43,504 nucleotides of DNA from Acidobacteriaceae bacterium (GTDB lineage: Bacteria > Acidobacteriota > Terriglobia > Terriglobales > Acidobacteriaceae): NCBI GenBank assembly GCA_003164635.1, contig PLTV01000109.1, forward strand, positions 1 through 43,504, written 5' to 3'. A program made the translations under genes and the position numbers. Of the stretch, positions 7,889-15,816 are shown one piece after another (within the stretch, counting starts at the first letter, position 1; every line of letters starts with the position of its first letter). The notes under the pieces were generated by a model. That model did no database searches, was not told the origin of the DNA, and saw only the letters and a list, made by a program, of their open reading frames with translations.

Positions 7889-9226
7889 TTAGCCCACCTC
7901 GGCCAAAGCCGCACTTCTGGTAAACTGCCGGTCGATTGCCTTGGCAGCAAGCTTGCCATCTTCAACCGCCATCACCGTCGATGCCGCGCCCGCAGCGCGG
8001 ATGCAATCGCCAATGGCGTAAAGCCCGGCGATGCCGGTCTGGAAATTCTCATCCACTGCGATAAATCCATTCCGCGTCTCCAACGCGAGAACCTTCGCAA
8101 GTTCCGGCTTCACCTGTCCAACCGCTTTCACAATCTGATCGCATGGAAGAAGAAACTCCGAACCGGCAACGGGGATGGGCGCAGGCCGTCCCGATGCATC
8201 TCTGGCGCCCAGGTCGACGCGCAGACATTCCAGTCCAATCGGCCCCTCAGCCTTAACAATCACGCGCGCGGGCTGGGTCAGAAATCGAAACTCGATCCCT
8301 TCTTTGCGGGCAAAATCGTATTCATGTGCATAGCACGACATCTCGCGGTCGGTTCGCCGATAAACAATGGTCACGCGCTCCGCGCCCAGCCGGCGCGCAA
8401 TGGTTGCGCAGTCGATTGCCGTGTTCCCCGCGCCAATTACAAGAACGTTGCGGCCCACCTCGGGCCTTGTCGTCTTCGCCTTGCTGGCTTCGATAAAGTT
8501 CAATCCGTCAACAATCGCTTCTTCGCCAGCGATTCCCAGCTCCGGCGTGCGTCCCAATCCAACGCTGAGCACAGTCGCGTCGAAATCTCTTTGCACGTCG
8601 TGCAGCGCAATGTCTTTCCCGAATTCAATTCCGGTTGTGATCGTGACGCCAAGGCTCTCGATCATCTGCGCCTCTTCGAGCGCCACTTCCGCCGGCTCCC
8701 GCAGCCCAATAATTCCGTAGGTCGACAGGCCACCCGGCATGTCTCGCTTTTCAAAAAGCGTCACGGCATGGCCGAGCCTGGCCAGTTCGCCTGCGCACGA
8801 AAGTCCCGCGGGCCCTGAACCGACGACCGCGATCGATTTGCCGGTGGGCGTGGCCGTGGCTTTCGGTCGAATGTTGCGATCGCGCGCGCAGTCCATGGCA
8901 AAGCGTTGCAGGCGCCCAATCGCAATGGGCTTGTGATCGCTTCCCAGAACACATGCTCCCTCGCACAACTCCTGCACCGGGCAAACCCGCGCACACGTTG
9001 CGCCCAGCAGGTTCGAAGCGAAAATGGTCTGCGCTGAGCCCCGCAAGTTTTCTGAGGCGATTTTCTTGATGAAGCGCGGAATGTCGATGTGCGTGGGACA
9101 GGCGTGCGTGCAGGGCGCGTCGAAGCAGTACAAGCAACGATCGGCCTCTACCGCCGCCGCATGCGCCGTCAACGGCGGCAGTTGCTCTGCCAGCGGATTA
9201 TTCACGTCTCCAGCTACCATCCGCAT
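7889..9226 (-). CDS. preT: Dihydropyrimidine dehydrogenase, NAD(P)H-oxidising subunit PreT
   Basis: About 445 residues, organised like the N-terminal half of DPD and the GltD/small glutamate synthase subunit. There is an N-terminal domain with two Cys groups for [4Fe-4S] clusters (C31/C34/C39/C43 and C78/C82/C88/C92), an FAD-binding VVGSGPAGLS near 134-143, and a second nucleotide fold VLVIGAGNTAID for NAD(P)H. The C-terminal AIGDCIRAAG stretch is typical of these flavoproteins. It feeds electrons from NADH through FeS clusters to PreA. I place the start at 9226 because GAAGAG lies 7 bases upstream; longer upstream frames have no plausible site, and ATG 9220 is also possible. Gap to preA is two bases. 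Confidence 0.9.
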   Translation of the reverse strand: MRMVAGDVNNPLAEQLPPLTAHAAAVEADRCLYCFDAPCTHACPTHIDIPRFIKKIASENLRGSAQTIFASNLLGATCARVCPVQELCEGACVLGSDHKPIAIGRLQRFAMDCARDRNIRPKATATPTGKSIAVVGSGPAGLSCAGELARLGHAVTLFEKRDMPGGLSTYGIIGLREPAEVALEEAQMIESLGVTITTGIEFGKDIALHDVQRDFDATVLSVGLGRTPELGIAGEEAIVDGLNFIEASKAKTTRPEVGRNVLVIGAGNTAIDCATIARRLGAERVTIVYRRTDREMSCYAHEYDFARKEGIEFRFLTQPARVIVKAEGPIGLECLRVDLGARDASGRPAPIPVAGSEFLLPCDQIVKAVGQVKPELAKVLALETRNGFIAVDENFQTGIAGLYAIGDCIRAAGAASTVMAVEDGKLAAKAIDRQFTRSAALAEVG

Positions 9227-9352
9227 CCATCCACTCTTCACATGCACGATTTGAGCGAGAGCCCCGCATGACGCGCCCAACCGGCAGCGTCGGAATTCAT
9301 ATTCTAGTGCAATCCATCGGGGACGCAATGGGCAACTTTGTGAAGAGCGTGA

Positions 9353-10543
9353 TTACCGAGAAAAGACCACCGGAACAGCGCGTACTTCCCGCAGAGGCAG
9401 CGCCGTCGCCGATGTGCGGAGTTTCTGAATCTCCGCCAGAACTGCGAGCGCAATCGTCTCCGGAGACTCCGCACCCAGGTCAAGGCCCATTGGTGCGTGT
9501 AGTTTCTCCAGCCAGCCTTCCACCTGCGCTGCTTGAGCGTGTGCCGGCAAATGCAGAATGCCTGCCGCTGCCCAAAGAAGTTCGCGGGTTCGGCGCTGCG
9601 GACCAAGAACTCCGATATAAGCCGGCGGCGATTTAAGCGTCAACAGGAAAGCAAGAATTCGCGCATCCTGCTCAAAACTGTGCGTCATCACCACGACCGC
9701 GTCTCTGCTGCGAAAGCCTGGGAATGTCGCAGTCCATTGAACCAGCGGGATGCCATCTCCATCCACGACTGGCAGCGTGCTCAATTCATCAGCTGTCGGA
9801 AACCGCTCTCGCGTAACCAAATGGCTTCGCCCATCTGCCACCCAGACAAACCAACCCAGCTCCTTGGCCATGCGCACCAGTGGCTGCACATCGTTGCCCG
9901 CCCCGAAGACACCGAGACTTGGCCGCTCAAGACGAAAATCGACCCAAACCCTGACGCCTGTTTCGCCAGACCCGATCTTCCGCTCGAAAGATGAGCGGGT
10001 CCGCAAGGCTTCGTTTGCCAGATTGCGCAGTTGGGCATCCAGCTCATCGCGCGCGCCTCCGACCGCCTCGTGGCCGGGTGTTTCTTCAGGCGCAGATATC
10101 ACCGCAACCCCGAGTCCAAGCCGCTCGCCTTCCAGAACTGTTGCAATTGCCATCGGAACCCGCTGCTCAAAAGCCTCTGCGAGTGCCTCCAACAGCCGTC
10201 CCGTTGTCGCGCGCCTTGCAAGCAGCAGGCTTACTACGCCCCCGCATCCCGATCCGAATGGCCGATCACCATCGTCTTCAACCGTGGAATAGCGCTGGAT
10301 CGTCGGGCCATTTTCCGTAAGCCACCAGGCGCGCTGCGCTACCTGCGCCTCCAGGCAACCCCCACTTACCGTGCCCGCGCGGCGGCCATCCGCTGAGAGC
10401 AGCATAAACGCGCCCGGCTTGCGGTAGCTTGGCCCCTCGACTGCGATCACAGTCGCCAGCACATAGTCGCGCCCGGCGCTTTCCAGTTCGCGCCACAGCG
10501 TCAGAATGCGCTCCAGGTCGGCCATCACACCATTTTCACCCAT
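9353..10543 (-). CDS. xdhC: XdhC/CoxI-family molybdoenzyme maturation protein
   Basis: About 396 residues. The N-terminal XdhC/CoxI domain has VEGPSYRKPGAFML, GTVSGGCLEAQV and the FGSGCGGVVSL motif. A C-terminal Rossmann-type domain has GVFGAGNDVQPLV and YIGVLGPQRRTREL. Members of this family bind molybdenum cofactor, promote its sulfuration and insert it into xanthine dehydrogenase-type enzymes. It therefore serves the enzyme at 24628-28260 and probably the one cut by the left edge, although it sits between the binding-protein gene and the pyrimidine genes. Start choice is uncertain: ATG 10543 is taken, ATG 10525 and TTG 10585 are alternatives, and none has a strong ribosome binding site. 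Confidence 0.85.
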   Translation of the reverse strand: MGENGVMADLERILTLWRELESAGRDYVLATVIAVEGPSYRKPGAFMLLSADGRRAGTVSGGCLEAQVAQRAWWLTENGPTIQRYSTVEDDGDRPFGSGCGGVVSLLLARRATTGRLLEALAEAFEQRVPMAIATVLEGERLGLGVAVISAPEETPGHEAVGGARDELDAQLRNLANEALRTRSSFERKIGSGETGVRVWVDFRLERPSLGVFGAGNDVQPLVRMAKELGWFVWVADGRSHLVTRERFPTADELSTLPVVDGDGIPLVQWTATFPGFRSRDAVVVMTHSFEQDARILAFLLTLKSPPAYIGVLGPQRRTRELLWAAAGILHLPAHAQAAQVEGWLEKLHAPMGLDLGAESPETIALAVLAEIQKLRTSATALPLREVRAVPVVFSR

Positions 10544-10607
10544 CGCGCAAGTCTTCGCGAATTCCGCCAGGTGTTCATCATCCAACGCAGGCCGGATTTC
10601 AGCGCTG

Positions 10608-11654
10608 CTAGGGCTGGAACTTCAGCGAATATGCCGTTGCCGGATCAACCGCGCCATGCAGAATGCCAAGCGACTTGAGCTGCTCTGCGCCGGCATCCCA
10701 GCGCGCTGCGGTCATTCGACCCGTCTGGCCGGCGCCTTCTCCCGTAACAAAACGGCCATCGCGCAACGCCTGCGCGGAAAAGGCCTCCTGCGCCGGATTC
10801 AGCGCCGGATTCAGCTTCAGCAATTCGGCGTTCACCGCCGCCGGGTCAGCCAGGTAAGCCTGCCAGCCGCGGATGCTTGCCCGCACAAACTTCGCCACCA
10901 ACTCTGGATTGCTGGCCGCGAAATCGCGCGTTGTGAACGATACGCGATACGGATCGTAGCCCGTGGAACTGATCGGCAGTGTGCGCACCTCGGCCCCCGC
11001 CTGCTTCGCGAAAAATGGTTCGCTGGTTACAAAAATCTGCTGCACATATCCGGGATCGGCCAGAAAATTCGCAATCGACAGCGTTGACGGAATCTGCCGC
11101 ACCTCGTGCAGGTTGTACCGCGAGATCACGTACTTCAACCACGTCGCGCCCGTTTGCGCCGCAACGGTATGGCCTTCGAGATCCTTGAAATCGTGAATCG
11201 GTGAGTCCTTATGCACCATGATCGCCTGCGGATCGTGCTGCATGGTTGCCGAAATCGCCATCAGCGGCAATCCATTCGAATCCCACTCCAGAATCTGGTC
11301 GCTCGAACCCAACCCGATGTCCGCTTTTCCCGTTGCCACCAACTGTGCCACGCTTCCGTATTGAGGCAAAAGCAGAAGCGAAACGTCCAGCCCCTCCGCC
11401 TTGTAGTAGCCCAGCAATTGCGCCGCAAAAAACCCACCATGCTCCGGTTGCGGATACCAGTCGAGTTGAAGCCGAATCGGAGCGAGACCGCTCCCGGAGT
11501 CCGATCTGCCGCCGTGACAACCGGGCAGCAGAATCGCGCAGGATGCGGCCGCAAACATGGCTGCACGTCTGTAAATTCTCAATCCTCTCAAAAGGACCTC
11601 GGGAAGAAATGGAGATGACTCGCTTGCATGAAAGCTATCATGCGCCCCTCTCAC
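10608..11654 (-). CDS. ABC transporter substrate-binding lipoprotein, NMT1/THI5-like
   Basis: A 348-residue secreted binding protein. After an arginine-rich n-region (RIYRR) comes a hydrophobic segment ending in LLPGC, a lipobox with the lipidated Cys near residue 46. The mature part opens with LQLDWYPQPEHGGFFAAQ, a signature of the NMT1/THI5-like group that binds hydroxymethylpyrimidine, riboflavin precursors, nitrate or sulfonates. That suits a small heterocycle. The GTG start at 11654 shares one base with the amidase stop codon, so it is probably translationally coupled; a start nearer the signal peptide cannot be excluded. The matching ATPase and permease are not adjacent: they lie at 17535-19102 on the other strand. 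Ligand (pyrimidine, hydantoin, ureide or other) is inferred from context only. Confidence 0.85.
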   Translation of the reverse strand: MRGAHDSFHASESSPFLPEVLLRGLRIYRRAAMFAAASCAILLPGCHGGRSDSGSGLAPIRLQLDWYPQPEHGGFFAAQLLGYYKAEGLDVSLLLLPQYGSVAQLVATGKADIGLGSSDQILEWDSNGLPLMAISATMQHDPQAIMVHKDSPIHDFKDLEGHTVAAQTGATWLKYVISRYNLHEVRQIPSTLSIANFLADPGYVQQIFVTSEPFFAKQAGAEVRTLPISSTGYDPYRVSFTTRDFAASNPELVAKFVRASIRGWQAYLADPAAVNAELLKLNPALNPAQEAFSAQALRDGRFVTGEGAGQTGRMTAARWDAGAEQLKSLGILHGAVDPATAYSLKFQP

Positions 11655-12970
11655 TAAGCGCTCGCAGAAAGATCCCTCATTCCGTTTACCGCCCAGGCTG
11701 CGGCAAGTTTGAGGAGCGCCTCATCGTGCCCGCACCAGGCAGCCAATTGCATGCCTCCGGCGGAGCAGGGAATTGTTACCACTGGAACCCCGGCAAGGCT
11801 GAAAGGCGTGGTGTAACGCAACAACCGCGCTCGCGTCTTGCTGTGATCGTCGCCCACGCCGAGACGCCTCACCGGAGCCGCCGGCATCAGCACAAGCTGG
11901 TGCTCCGCGAACAAATCACCCATCCGCGTGCGGAATTCCTCATGCCGCTTTCGCAATGAGCGCAACTCCGCGTCATCAATGGCCGCGCCCCACTCCAGCC
12001 TTTGACGAATCGAAGGTTCAAAGTGCTCGAAGTTCCCCGCATGGATTCGCGCCGCTTCCCATGCCTGGATCGGCGCGAAAATCTCGAAAGACTCCGCCCA
12101 GCACTCCGTGTCGATCAGACTTTGCTTTAGACCCAAACTCTCCAGAGCCCGTGCCGCGCGACGCAGACTCGACACAATCTCCGCGTCGCAATCATGCGGG
12201 AATTTATCGTCCACCACGGCAAAGCTGGTCGGAAGCGACGCCTCGCACCCGACTCCCGAGGCGAACAAACTGGCCATCAAAGGAGCATCTTCCAAGCTTC
12301 GGAAGATGCAACCCATCGTATCGAACGATTGAGCAAGATGGGCGCCACCGCGCCAGTCTCCTCGCCCCCACGTCGCGCGGTATCCCACCAGACCGCCGAG
12401 GACCGCCGGAACGCGAATCGACCCACCCGTGTCTGTGCCGATCGCGACCACCGCCGAACCCTCCTGCACACTTGCCACGGCTCCCGATGAAGACCCACCC
12501 GTCAGCGCCGTCGCATCTCGTGGCTGCACGCAGTCCCCAAATTCCGGATTCTCTCCCGTGATTCCGTAGGCCAGCGGATGCAGGTGAGTCTTGCCCGTAA
12601 TCACCGCGCCCGCCGCGCGCAACCGTTCCACGAGCCATGAGTCCTTCGTAGCTTTCCCGTGCAGGTCGCGATAGAACTTTACTCCGCAACTGGTCGGAGC
12701 TCCCGTAAGGTCGAAGCAGTCCTTTACCGAAACCGGCAATCCCCAGAGCTCCGCGCGCCCATCACCGAACACTCCCCCTGACGCGCGTGGCATCGCTTCC
12801 GCACGTGCGGCTTCGGTCAGCGTCCAGTCTGCGTTTTGCCAGAGATACGTGTTGCGCGAATCGTTCCCGTTCGATTGCGCCAGAGCGGATTTCGCCAGCT
12901 CTGAGGGCCGTGTGGTTCCCTGCGCCAGTTCCGTGCGTAGTCTTCGGATGCTTCCCTCGGCCTGGGTCAT
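11654..12970 (-). CDS. Amidase-signature family hydrolase (AtzE/HpxX-like)
   Basis: A 438-residue amidase signature enzyme with the full Ser-cisSer-Lys triad: K83 in LPVSVKD, S160 in TGGSSSGA and S184 in TDTGGSIRVPA. The 24-residue spacing between the two serines matches GatA. In known nitrogen-heterocycle pathways such amidases (AtzE, HpxX) act on carboxybiuret or oxalurate-like amides together with an AtzH/HpxZ (DUF3225) partner, and such a partner is present at 19973-20359. No small AtzG-like (DUF4089) partner was seen. ATG 12970 (MTQAEGS) is preferred because it begins the conserved domain and leaves room for a promoter; ATG 13042 is also in frame. No good ribosome binding site precedes either. 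Substrate unknown. Confidence 0.85.
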   Translation of the reverse strand: MTQAEGSIRRLRTELAQGTTRPSELAKSALAQSNGNDSRNTYLWQNADWTLTEAARAEAMPRASGGVFGDGRAELWGLPVSVKDCFDLTGAPTSCGVKFYRDLHGKATKDSWLVERLRAAGAVITGKTHLHPLAYGITGENPEFGDCVQPRDATALTGGSSSGAVASVQEGSAVVAIGTDTGGSIRVPAVLGGLVGYRATWGRGDWRGGAHLAQSFDTMGCIFRSLEDAPLMASLFASGVGCEASLPTSFAVVDDKFPHDCDAEIVSSLRRAARALESLGLKQSLIDTECWAESFEIFAPIQAWEAARIHAGNFEHFEPSIRQRLEWGAAIDDAELRSLRKRHEEFRTRMGDLFAEHQLVLMPAAPVRRLGVGDDHSKTRARLLRYTTPFSLAGVPVVTIPCSAGGMQLAAWCGHDEALLKLAAAWAVNGMRDLSASA

Positions 12971-13040
12971 AGGGAGATTGTATGCGTACCCCTCAACGCA
13001 TTCCGTCCGCAGGATTTTTCGCGCATGGTCTCCACCCGCC
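12971..13040. promoter_or_regulatory. Divergent control region between the amidase and deaminase operons
   Basis: Two long operons run away from this roughly 70-base interval: minus strand toward the pyrimidine genes, plus strand toward the FAD-oxidase/transporter genes. The longest possible start codons of the two sides share the palindrome CATG at 13040-13043. No convincing sigma-70 boxes or operator palindrome were identified by eye. The promoter role is inferred from layout only. Confidence 0.4.
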
Positions 13041-13619
13041 ATGCTAATTTCGAGTATGGGAGTCGCTTCGAAGCCAGCACCGCGTCGTGCTTCTGTTCAC
13101 CGCGCCGCCCCAGCGGATCATGCAACAGCCGACCTTGCGCGCATGGCCGCCATCGCCTCTTTTACGGCCCGCTCGCTCCGTACACCACGCCCACGTCCAT
13201 TTGGCGCCTCGATTGTCCATACCAAAAGCGGCAGCCTTCTTCTTCGCGCATTAAATGCCGTCGCCCAGGAATTCGACCCGAGCTCCCACGCTGAAGTCCG
13301 CGCCATTCGCAAGGCAACCAAACGCTTGCGCAAACTTTCGCTCAATGGTTATACGCTCTACACAACCTGTGAACCCTGCCCCATGTGCATGAGTGCCGCT
13401 CTCTGGGCCGGTCTCGACCGCATTGTTTACGGCGCCACAATCGCAGACGCAAATCGCCACTGCAATCAGATTCGCATCCCCGCCGTTGAAGTCGCCGCGC
13501 GCAGCGATATGGCCTGCATCGTCGACGGCCCCATTTTGCGCGACGAATGTTATGCTCTCTTTACTCATCCCCGCATGCTGCAGGCTTTTCGGCTCTGGTC
13601 TACCCGTAAGCGCAAATAG
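13041..13619 (+). CDS. Nucleoside/nucleobase deaminase-like zinc protein
   Basis: Up to 192 residues with the cytidine-deaminase-superfamily fold. Zinc ligand H83 and general acid/base E85 lie in SSHAEVRAI, and zinc ligands C113 and C116 lie in CEPCPMCMSAA. The substrate-site strand PFGASIVH is at 53-60. The order and the TCEPCPMC motif match the guanine deaminase/TadA branch, but it is clearly different from the second deaminase at 33000-33494. That one has the GGPF and FDDSF features of GuaD and this one does not. The N-terminus is uncertain (ATG 13041 or 13056; no Shine-Dalgarno for either). It leads the plus-strand operon with the FAD oxidase and creatininase. The substrate may be an oxidised or modified base; that is inference. 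Confidence 0.75.
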   Translation: MLISSMGVASKPAPRRASVHRAAPADHATADLARMAAIASFTARSLRTPRPRPFGASIVHTKSGSLLLRALNAVAQEFDPSSHAEVRAIRKATKRLRKLSLNGYTLYTTCEPCPMCMSAALWAGLDRIVYGATIADANRHCNQIRIPAVEVAARSDMACIVDGPILRDECYALFTHPRMLQAFRLWSTRKRK

Positions 13620-13661
13620 ATTTCCAGATCGTTCTCGAGTGTTTCGAAAGGTTCTCGGCCT

Positions 13662-15023
13662 ATGCTGTCCGGAATGACAGCCGAACTGTCTCAACTCGTC
13701 GCCGACCCCGCCCGCGTGCTGAGCGCGCCCGCCGTGCTCGATCGCCTTTCGCACGACTTTTACTGGTACTCCCCGGTCCTGCGGCCATTGCTTGCAACGA
13801 AAACCGGCGACGTTGCTGTGCAGCCCATCAACACCGGCGAACTCCTCGCGATCCTTCGCTTTGCCGGTCGGCACGAGATTCCCGTGACCCCCCGTGGTGC
13901 GGGAACCGGAAACTACGGCCAATGTGTCCCGCTCCATGGCGGCATCGTTCTCGATCTCTCCCTTATGGACAGGCTCGAAGAGATTACTCCCGACGGCGTC
14001 GCCGTTTGCCAGCCAGGCCTGCGTCTCGCCGTCCTTGAGACGGAAGCCCGCAAAAAAGGCTGGGAACTCCGCATGTACCCGTCAACGCTCGCCAAAGCCT
14101 CGGTCGGTGGCTTTCTCGCTGGTGGCTCTGGCGGCATCGGCTCGGTCGCCCACGGCGGCCTGCGCGACTTCGACACCGTGCGTGCTTTTGAGGTCGTCAC
14201 CATGGAAGATCCACCGCGCGTGGTTCTCCACCAAGGCGCCGCAGTGCATGAAATCCTGCACGCCTGGGGAACCAACGGGATCCTCACTCGCATCTGGTTC
14301 GCCCTCACACCCGCCATCGAGTGGACGCAATGCACGATCGCCTTCGATACATTTGATCGCGCTTTCCGATTCTCCCGCGATATCGCCGTCGGCTCCGAAT
14401 GGACCAAGCGCCTCGTCACTGTTTTTGAATGGCCTATTCCATCTTTTTTCATGCCTATCAAGCAGGTTGTACGCGACGGGAAATCCCTCGCGCTCCTCAT
14501 GATTGCAACCCCGCAGCTCGAGGCCCTCAGCACCACCGCCCAGGCAGCAGGCGGTGAAATCACCTTCGCAAGCGCGTTCACTGGTCCGCGCACGCAGCCC
14601 CTTCTCAGCGACTACACCTGGAATCACACAACGCTCTGGGCCATGAAGGCTGACCCCTCATGGACCTATCTGCAATGCGGTTTTTCGCCCGACAATTGCG
14701 AAGAACAATTTCACCTGCTCCGCACGCGCTACGGTCACGATTTTCTCTTCCACATCGAATTCATGAAAAACGGCGACAACGTCGTGATCCCCGGCGCAAT
14801 TCCCATCGTCCGCTTCACCACGGAAGAACGGCTGAATGACATGATCGGCTATTGCCGCTCCATCGGCGTATTCGTTGCCAATCCGCACGTCAACTATCTC
14901 GAGGACGCCGGCCGCTTTCGCACCGACAACATTCAGTTGCGCGCCAAACAAAAATACGATCCGCGCGGCCTGCTCAATCCCGGCAAAATGATCAGCTTCC
15001 TCAAACACACGGGGACACCATGA
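13662..15023 (+). CDS. FAD-linked oxidase/dehydrogenase (GlcD/VAO-type)
   Basis: A 453-residue flavoprotein of the PCMH-type FAD-binding family. The FAD pyrophosphate region PRGAGTGNYGQCVPL is near residue 86-100, an ASVGGFLAGGSGGIGS loop is near 146-161, and the C-terminal KYDPRGLLNPGKM is a family hallmark. There is no signal peptide, so it is cytosolic. It oxidises an unknown hydroxy- or amino-type substrate. The usual GlcD His for a covalent flavin is not evident. ATG 13662 has AAAGG ten bases upstream; ATG 13674 is the alternative. Its stop overlaps the creatininase start (ATGA), so the two are made together. This suggests the oxidised product goes straight to a ring-opening hydrolase. 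Confidence 0.85.
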   Translation: MLSGMTAELSQLVADPARVLSAPAVLDRLSHDFYWYSPVLRPLLATKTGDVAVQPINTGELLAILRFAGRHEIPVTPRGAGTGNYGQCVPLHGGIVLDLSLMDRLEEITPDGVAVCQPGLRLAVLETEARKKGWELRMYPSTLAKASVGGFLAGGSGGIGSVAHGGLRDFDTVRAFEVVTMEDPPRVVLHQGAAVHEILHAWGTNGILTRIWFALTPAIEWTQCTIAFDTFDRAFRFSRDIAVGSEWTKRLVTVFEWPIPSFFMPIKQVVRDGKSLALLMIATPQLEALSTTAQAAGGEITFASAFTGPRTQPLLSDYTWNHTTLWAMKADPSWTYLQCGFSPDNCEEQFHLLRTRYGHDFLFHIEFMKNGDNVVIPGAIPIVRFTTEERLNDMIGYCRSIGVFVANPHVNYLEDAGRFRTDNIQLRAKQKYDPRGLLNPGKMISFLKHTGTP

Positions 15024-15814
15024 AGACCTGGATTCCGGACGCACGCAATTTCGCCTATCTCACCTGGAAGCAAGTCGACGCGTTGCCGCGCGAGTCTACG
15101 CTGCTCGTCCTGCCGACTGCCGCCATTGAGCAGCACGGCCATCATCTGCCGCTCGCAACAGATACGCTCATCAACAATTTGCTCCTCGGCAAAGCGCTTG
15201 ATCTTCTTCCCGGTGACTTGCCCATTTATGCATTGCCTCCCGTCTGCTACGGCAAAAGCAACGAGCATATCGGCTTTCCTGGAACGCTTTCCGTCAGCGC
15301 GCAAACGTTCCTCTCCGTTGTCCGCGACCTCGGCGCAAGCATCGCGGCATCCGGATTCAAGAAGGTGGTGCTCTATAACACTCACGGCGGAAACACGTCG
15401 CTCGTCGATGTGCTGGCGCGCGACCTTCGCGCCGAGTTTGGTCTTCGCACCTTCTCGCTCTTCGGCTCTGCTGGCGCGGCCTTCGAAGGTGTCAGTCCAC
15501 AGGAGCGCTCCTATGGCTTCCATGCCGGTGAGATCGAAACCGCCTTTCTGCTCCATGCCGCGCCCGCTCTGGTCTATCCGGATGAATACACCGCGAACTA
15601 CATTGCCCGCGTCGATCAGCCTGAATTGTTGAAGCCGGAAGGCTCATCTGCCAACTTCGCATGGCTCACCCGCGACATTGCTCCGAGCGGCGTCATGGGA
15701 GATCCCTCGCCCGCGACCCCGGAGAAAGGCGAGCAATGGTCCAACGAGGCCGCCACGCGCATAGCCGAGGTTCTTGTCGCTATGTTCCAATTTGAGCCGA
15801 GGCACGGAGCCTGA
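15020..15814 (+). CDS. Creatininase-family amidohydrolase
   Basis: A 264-residue protein with the creatininase metal-site pattern: E37 and H39 in AIEQHGHHLPLATD with D48, H122 in NTHGGNTSL, and E171 in FHAGEIETA. Family members open the creatinine ring, deformylate FAPy-type formamidopyrimidines (ArfB) or serve in mycofactocin synthesis (MftE). Sequence alone does not separate these here. ATG 15020 overlaps the FAD-oxidase stop by four bases and the next gene starts two bases after its stop, so it is in the middle of a tightly packed operon. In this nitrogen-scavenging setting a cyclic amide or formamide from an oxidised heterocycle is a plausible substrate, by inference. Confidence 0.85.
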   Translation: MKTWIPDARNFAYLTWKQVDALPRESTLLVLPTAAIEQHGHHLPLATDTLINNLLLGKALDLLPGDLPIYALPPVCYGKSNEHIGFPGTLSVSAQTFLSVVRDLGASIAASGFKKVVLYNTHGGNTSLVDVLARDLRAEFGLRTFSLFGSAGAAFEGVSPQERSYGFHAGEIETAFLLHAAPALVYPDEYTANYIARVDQPELLKPEGSSANFAWLTRDIAPSGVMGDPSPATPEKGEQWSNEAATRIAEVLVAMFQFEPRHGA

Positions 15815-15816
15815 GG

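Noticed and set aside
9353-10543. A carbon monoxide dehydrogenase cluster (CoxI reading of the XdhC-like gene)
   Set aside because: No CoxL-type active-site motif is seen in the complete large subunit and the context is purine breakdown.
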